NCBI RefSeq assembly: GCF_900083545.1
Contig: NZ_LT559262.1
Coordinates: 1,402,397 to 1,466,396, forward strand
From: Alistipes provencensis
Lineage (GTDB): Bacteria > Bacteroidota > Bacteroidia > Bacteroidales > Rikenellaceae
Length of the DNA: 64,000 bases
Reading direction: 5' to 3'
Shown: positions 60,355-64,000 of the stretch, in pieces
Layout: each line of letters begins with the position of its first letter
Numbering within the stretch: position 1 is the stretch's first letter
Notes under the pieces: generated by a model
What the model was told of the DNA's origin: nothing
Seen by the model: only the letters and a program-made list of their open reading frames with translations
Databases searched by the model: none
Program-made: the position numbers and the translations under genes

Positions 60355-61274
60355 ATCTTAAATCGATTGATACCTACCAATTGAATTTCGTCGAAACAAT
60401 AACCCGTGATCTGAATGTCGTTGTTACCGAAACAAAATCCGGAACAACGACATTCAAGTCTTGCGTGGATAATCTTTCTGTTCTGGTGAATGCGAATGAA
60501 CTCAGAATCGGTAACGGCAGTCTCTGCAAGTTCCTTCACGGGAACAACGTGGTCAACTTTACGAGGACTGATACCCGACTTGCATTTGAAAAGTTGTCCG
60601 ACACGTTGCATATCTCGTTGAACAATGCAACCGTTTCCCGGATGGATATTGCATACAACTTTGAGGTTACCTATCCTCCGGAATCCTATTTCTACCACTT
60701 GGGAGATCTCCCTTACTACAAACGACTGGAACAAATGTTCTGCAAGGGGATAGAGGGGTTGTACTACAGTTCGGTCTCTGATCGGAAACAGTTGGTATTC
60801 TATAACAAGATCAAAGAGACTACCCATCGCAAAGATTACGTTCCACCGGAATATCAAAACAAAAATTTATTGCGGTATGAACTTCGTTTGAAAAATCACA
60901 TCAAACAAATTTTTAAAGTGAACAAAGTGACTGTTCCGATGTTGTATGATGTACAGTTCTATAATCGAATTGTCGATTATTGGAGATCGGTATATCAAAA
61001 TATTGTCAAAGTCAACGAATACGAGATCGATATTGCCGGTTGCAAGGGTTTCAGGGATTTGAACAAAATCGGGATGTTATTGCTGGTCGAACAACAGGGA
61101 GGGATGATTGAATTCTTCAAAATCTTTGAACAACAACACGAAATTGGGAATTTGAACGATCGGCAACTGGGGGAGATTAAACGTCAAACCAAAGAATTGA
61201 TGCAAAACAAATCGATAGGAGTCGTCCGTAGTCCTCTTATCGAGGAGTTGAATACACTCGTTGAGGGGGTGTAA
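60333..61274 (+). CDS. Replication initiator-like protein, phage/plasmid gene II/X type
   Basis: The 313-residue product shows a pattern like gene II/X rolling-circle replication proteins of filamentous phages and small plasmids: VSRMDIAYNFEV (about 98-109), KQLVFYNKIKETTHR (about 150-165), and LLRYELRLKNHIKQIF (about 176-191). These correspond to the segments that usually define the family. The C-terminal third is less conserved. Rolling-circle proteins nick the origin with a tyrosine; I cannot pick the catalytic residue by eye. It follows the HTH gene and is closed by a strong hairpin. Alternative: a cryptic plasmid-derived protein with no active role. No helicase, coat or Zot-like gene is visible. 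Confidence 0.6.
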   Translation: MFDSININLKSIDTYQLNFVETITRDLNVVVTETKSGTTTFKSCVDNLSVLVNANELRIGNGSLCKFLHGNNVVNFTRTDTRLAFEKLSDTLHISLNNATVSRMDIAYNFEVTYPPESYFYHLGDLPYYKRLEQMFCKGIEGLYYSSVSDRKQLVFYNKIKETTHRKDYVPPEYQNKNLLRYELRLKNHIKQIFKVNKVTVPMLYDVQFYNRIVDYWRSVYQNIVKVNEYEIDIAGCKGFRDLNKIGMLLLVEQQGGMIEFFKIFEQQHEIGNLNDRQLGEIKRQTKELMQNKSIGVVRSPLIEELNTLVEGV

Positions 61275-61288
61275 AAAATATACAATCA

Positions 61289-61342
61289 CAAGAAAAACCG
61301 AGAAAAATTCGTCAAAAAATGATGATTTTTCTCGGTTTCTTG
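61289..61342. terminator. Long stem-loop after the replication gene
   Basis: CAAGAAAAACCGAGAAAAAT and ATTTTTCTCGGTTTCTTG (61289-61308 and 61325-61342) pair over about 18 bp with a two-base bulge. A- and T-rich arms make it a terminator for both strands. For a rolling-circle replicon it could also be a single-strand origin. Confidence 0.6.
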
Positions 61343-61350
61343 TTGGGACA

Positions 61351-61875
61351 TTAAATTTTTCGTAAAAAACCGGCGTCTAAATTATAATATTTGTAACACC
61401 GATCATTCTGGGCTATACAAATAGGTTGAGGGAAAATATGTTCAAGATCAAGGACGAAAACTTGATAATCTTTTACACCCTCTCGATTTTTAGAATATTT
61501 AGTACCAATATATTTTTGATCTCGATCTTGATCTCGCCAACAATCAACCAACTTTAATAATTGCTTATCGGTAATATCATCCGTGGTTTGATATCTTTCT
61601 CTGATACGATAAATACCCCAACAAAATTTTTTTAAATTCGTGCAGCCAGATGGCCACATATATCTCCCTAATTGTTCAAACTTTAATAGTTCATTAGTGG
61701 TATGACGTGTTTTATTTGCAGGAATTCTTGGCAGGAAGTGGGTGACATTCTTTCGTATAGGTATGATTCGTTGGCCGAGTTGGGTCCGATCTCGTTCAGT
61801 TCTACAACAATATATTCCTAAAGTAACAATCCAATAACATGAATCGGAAACCGGAGGGCTGAAAATTTCTTCCAT
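61351..61875 (-). CDS. Hypothetical protein, AT-rich island
   Basis: The 174-residue product has no domain I recognise. It is rich in Arg, Tyr and Cys (about ten Cys, with some in CYWIVTLGIYCCRTERDR near the N-terminus) and has the segment DYQVFVLDLEHIFPQPICIA near the end. There is no signal peptide or membrane helix, so it is probably cytoplasmic. It converges with the replication gene across the shared stem-loop. Codon use is AT-rich and unlike the core genes, which fits acquired DNA. It may be a real gene because of its length in an otherwise stop-rich region. Confidence 0.5.
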   Translation of the reverse strand: MEEIFSPPVSDSCYWIVTLGIYCCRTERDRTQLGQRIIPIRKNVTHFLPRIPANKTRHTTNELLKFEQLGRYMWPSGCTNLKKFCWGIYRIRERYQTTDDITDKQLLKLVDCWRDQDRDQKYIGTKYSKNREGVKDYQVFVLDLEHIFPQPICIAQNDRCYKYYNLDAGFLRKI

Positions 61876-61963
61876 AACACTTTAATTTTATGGAAGATAT
61901 AAATAATATTGTTATAATCCAAATTTACCTTGAGCAGATGTTGTTTCAAAATGACAAGAAACT

Positions 61964-61994
61964 AAAAAAAACGGCTGATATTCAGCCGTTTTTT
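61964..61994. terminator. Bidirectional terminator downstream of the membrane protein gene
   Basis: ACGGCTGA/TCAGCCGT (61971-61978 and 61982-61989) with a TAT loop is flanked by A-rich and T-rich runs on both sides. It lies 23 bp past the stop of the minus-strand gene at 62017. Confidence 0.85.
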
Positions 61995-62016
61995 ATTTTC
62001 AGATTCTAAAAGTCTA

Positions 62017-62682
62017 TTAAGGTCTTATGTTTGCAAACTCCTGTTCTCGTTCTTTATATTGTTTACGGTGTTCCTTGGAATAACGATGCCGTAATACGAT
62101 TGATGCTATAATCGAGACCAAGAATACGCCCAAAGATACCCAGACACTCAAACAGGTCGTGCCTTGATAATATTTGCAGATGTTATCAATCAGTTTTATA
62201 CAAACACTAATTGCTATAATCCCAAACGACCAACTGAATATCGGGAGAAGTTCTCCATAAATTCCTTGAACGAACTTATCTTCTTTTCCGAATGGATGAT
62301 AGCCATCCGGAAAAATTTTGGGTGTAATTTCTTTCAAGTTGCCGTAATACTTATGTCGGATCGCATAGGTGATGAACTGTTCTTTACGTTGTTGCGTACC
62401 TTGATAAAGACATAGACGGTACATGATGACCAGAACGTAAAAGACCGCAGTTGCTGAAAGTAATAAGGCATCCAAAGAAAAATAACCTTCTTTATATAAC
62501 TCGCCATAATTTGCTGCAAATTCAATACTGGAATGCAAATAAATATAGCCATATGCCCCGAATACCGCAATCAAAGCTGTTATTAATACAATGATACTGC
62601 CGAGGTTCGCATTGTTGTTGATTGCATACTGTTCGTGCAATTGCTTTTCCAATTCTTGTTGCATTTTTTCTTGTGTATTCAT
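62017..62682 (-). CDS. Four-helix membrane protein of unknown function
   Basis: The 221-residue product has a polar N-terminal segment with heptad-like Leu and Gln (QEKMQQELEKQLHEQY), then four hydrophobic helices at about 28-50, 72-92, 146-164 and 178-198, and a highly charged C-terminal tail (YSKEHRKQYKEREQEF). The middle cytoplasmic-looking loop contains IRHKYYGNLKEITPKIFPDG. No family is recognised. Such four-helix proteins occur as phage or island accessory genes, but a transport or sensing role is only a guess. It lies between an orphan gene and a leucine-rich-repeat gene, all on the minus strand. Confidence 0.6.
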   Translation of the reverse strand: MNTQEKMQQELEKQLHEQYAINNNANLGSIIVLITALIAVFGAYGYIYLHSSIEFAANYGELYKEGYFSLDALLLSATAVFYVLVIMYRLCLYQGTQQRKEQFITYAIRHKYYGNLKEITPKIFPDGYHPFGKEDKFVQGIYGELLPIFSWSFGIIAISVCIKLIDNICKYYQGTTCLSVWVSLGVFLVSIIASIVLRHRYSKEHRKQYKEREQEFANIRP

Positions 62683-62706
62683 ATTCTGTTTAACTAAAAT
62701 ACATAG

Positions 62707-64000
62707 TTACAATTCGATTTCTTCGATTAACTCGAAAGATTTAGTCCATCCGTCTACTGCTTTATATGCCGATTGACATCCCGTAGGAACGCCTAAATAT
62801 GAATATCTGGTTGGATACTCACCTGCAATAAAAGTACCGTTAATAACTTGGTAGTTTGCATAATAATAAGATATAGTAGGTGGTGTTTGAGCTTTACAAT
62901 ATATCTTTGAGAAATTTAGGTGAAGAAAGGCGCTCGTTCCAATCCTGTTTATCCTTTCTCCAAGTATCAAATATCCAAAGAATCCACGGCACTTATAGAA
63001 TGCTTGATCTTGTATTGTTGTGACTTTATCTGGAATGACTAAATTTCCTGAAAGTTTCGAACAATTAGCAAATGCGTTCTTTTCTATACGTTCTACATTT
63101 TCTCCGATTTTGATTGTGCCAGACAGTTTGTCGCAATTTTCAAAAGCAGACAGTGAAATCGTTTTTATACTATTTCCGATCGTAAGATTTCCAGAAAACC
63201 TGTTACAATCTTTGAACGCATTATTTCCTAACAATATAACATTGTCAGGTATAGTCAAATCTCCCGTTAACTGGGCTCCTTCAAATGCACTTATCCCAAT
63301 AATTTGGACGCCTTTGCCGAGTTTTAAGATTCCGAGTGCATCAATACCATCAACAGCGAAACCATAAGATGAGAAACAATAATCACCTATTGATATCGTA
63401 GCGTCGGGAATCACGAGATCGCCCCTCAAGGAAGAACAGTTATAAAAAGCGTAATTTCCAATGGATTGTACTTTTTCAGGAATATAGAGCGATGCAATTT
63501 TGGCTTGATAAAATGCCCGGTCGGGAATAGCAGTCAAATGCAATGGTAATAATACTGTTGGTATTGTGCTGTTGGCCAGACAACTTGCCGGAATCGTTGT
63601 ATTGTCTGTTCCCGAAATATCGAGAGCCTTGAGATTTTTCAAGGTTCTGATAAAATCGAAATCGAATGTATTAATCTTACCAGTAATAGTCAGTTCCTCA
63701 ATGATATCCTTGTTTTCGGCGCTGATAAGTTGGTCGAGTGTTCCTGCCGTTGCAACGTGGACGGATTGCGATGTTCCCGATTTCTGCGTAATAAGAATTG
63801 TTTCGGATGTTACACCGAGGGCATCAACCAATCGGATTGTTGAATAACGCACCGACAGTGCCGGATTGGCCGCAATGGTGAATGTCAATGTCTCATCACG
63901 CATCACGGCTCGGGTGCGTGTGTCGGCAACAGAAATCCACGATTTGTCTGTCTCGGGAATCTCGACCGTATAGTCGATATTGGTCGATAGATCGACTGTG
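62707..64000 (-). CDS. BACON plus leucine-rich-repeat (BspA-like) surface protein (partial, 5' end beyond the window)
   Basis: The frame is open from the right edge to a stop at 62707 (about 430 codons). The first part (64000 to about 63770) reads as a BACON domain: TDKSWISVADTRTR, then RDETLTFTIAANPALSVRYS and ILITQKSG. After a spacer come about ten LRR_5 repeats of BspA type (VQSIGNYAFYNCSSLRGDLV, GNNAFKDCNRFSGNLT and similar), ending in an untypical Ser/Tyr-rich tail. BspA-like proteins are secreted or surface proteins that bind host or bacterial partners. The start and any signal peptide lie outside the window; the ORF does not begin at the internal GTG. Confidence 0.85.
   Translation of the reverse strand, partial: TVDLSTNIDYTVEIPETDKSWISVADTRTRAVMRDETLTFTIAANPALSVRYSTIRLVDALGVTSETILITQKSGTSQSVHVATAGTLDQLISAENKDIIEELTITGKINTFDFDFIRTLKNLKALDISGTDNTTIPASCLANSTIPTVLLPLHLTAIPDRAFYQAKIASLYIPEKVQSIGNYAFYNCSSLRGDLVIPDATISIGDYCFSSYGFAVDGIDALGILKLGKGVQIIGISAFEGAQLTGDLTIPDNVILLGNNAFKDCNRFSGNLTIGNSIKTISLSAFENCDKLSGTIKIGENVERIEKNAFANCSKLSGNLVIPDKVTTIQDQAFYKCRGFFGYLILGERINRIGTSAFLHLNFSKIYCKAQTPPTISYYYANYQVINGTFIAGEYPTRYSYLGVPTGCQSAYKAVDGWTKSFELIEEIEL

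Noticed and set aside
1..64000. CRISPR arrays, rRNA or tRNA genes
   Set aside because: No regularly spaced repeats and no tRNA- or rRNA-like sequence were seen on either strand by eye; a tRNAscan or CRISPR finder run would be the check.
59590..64000. A complete filamentous prophage
   Set aside because: Only an HTH gene and a replication-like gene are present; no coat, adsorption or Zot-type assembly gene and no recognisable dif site are seen.

Overview
This window looks like chromosomal DNA of a GC-rich gut Bacteroidales, most likely Alistipes or a close Rikenellaceae relative. The evidence is the SusC/HTCS polysaccharide utilisation locus (PUL), BACON domains, GldE, DUF4270, DUF4837 and DUF3098 genes, the Bacteroidetes ftsX-DUF3098-uppP-truB-queA order, promoters of the TTG/TAnnTTTG type, few Shine-Dalgarno sites, and high-GC coding DNA in which long antisense ORFs are frequent. 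The genus is an inference. I see no rRNA, tRNA or CRISPR.

Region 1 (1-16985) is a PUL. A hybrid two-component sensor/regulator (12999-16985, +) diverges from an enzyme operon on the minus strand: a secreted protein of unknown family broken by a frameshift in a G9 tract, a GH2 enzyme, a translationally coupled secreted FAD oxidoreductase, a BACON-GH43 enzyme, two GH88/GH105-like unsaturated-uronyl hydrolases, and a SusC transporter that runs off the left edge. Together they suggest capture of a uronic-acid-containing glycan with arabinose or related side chains, possibly pectic.

Region 2 (17223-36632) is housekeeping, all on the plus strand: cytidine deaminase, an RluA-family pseudouridine synthase, D-aminoacyl-tRNA deacylase, a NUC1 nuclease lipoprotein, a radical SAM protein, a YitT membrane protein, PriA, ComF, DnaB, YifB, then the end of the division/cell-wall cluster (murG-murC-ftsQ-ftsA-ftsZ), gldE and a phosphopantetheinyl transferase. 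A cluster of hairpins sits between ftsA and ftsZ.

Region 3 (36629-59546) is mixed-strand core genome: an Omp85-like barrel, pentapeptide-repeat protein, C1 peptidase, topA, DUF4270, a half-length starch-synthase-like protein, queA-truB-uppP-DUF3098-ftsX-yfhO, a polyprenyl synthetase, a FucP-type sugar transporter, rplS, surE, a LuxR-type two-component pair, cardiolipin synthase and DUF4837.

Region 4 (about 59590-64000) is abruptly AT-rich and looks acquired. It starts with a repeat-rich 300-bp stretch, then an excisionase-like HTH protein and a protein resembling gene II/X rolling-circle replication initiators. Two orphan genes follow, then a BACON plus leucine-rich-repeat surface protein cut by the right edge. 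No integrase or structural phage gene is visible, so this is either a small integrated replicon, a remnant, or one end of a larger element.
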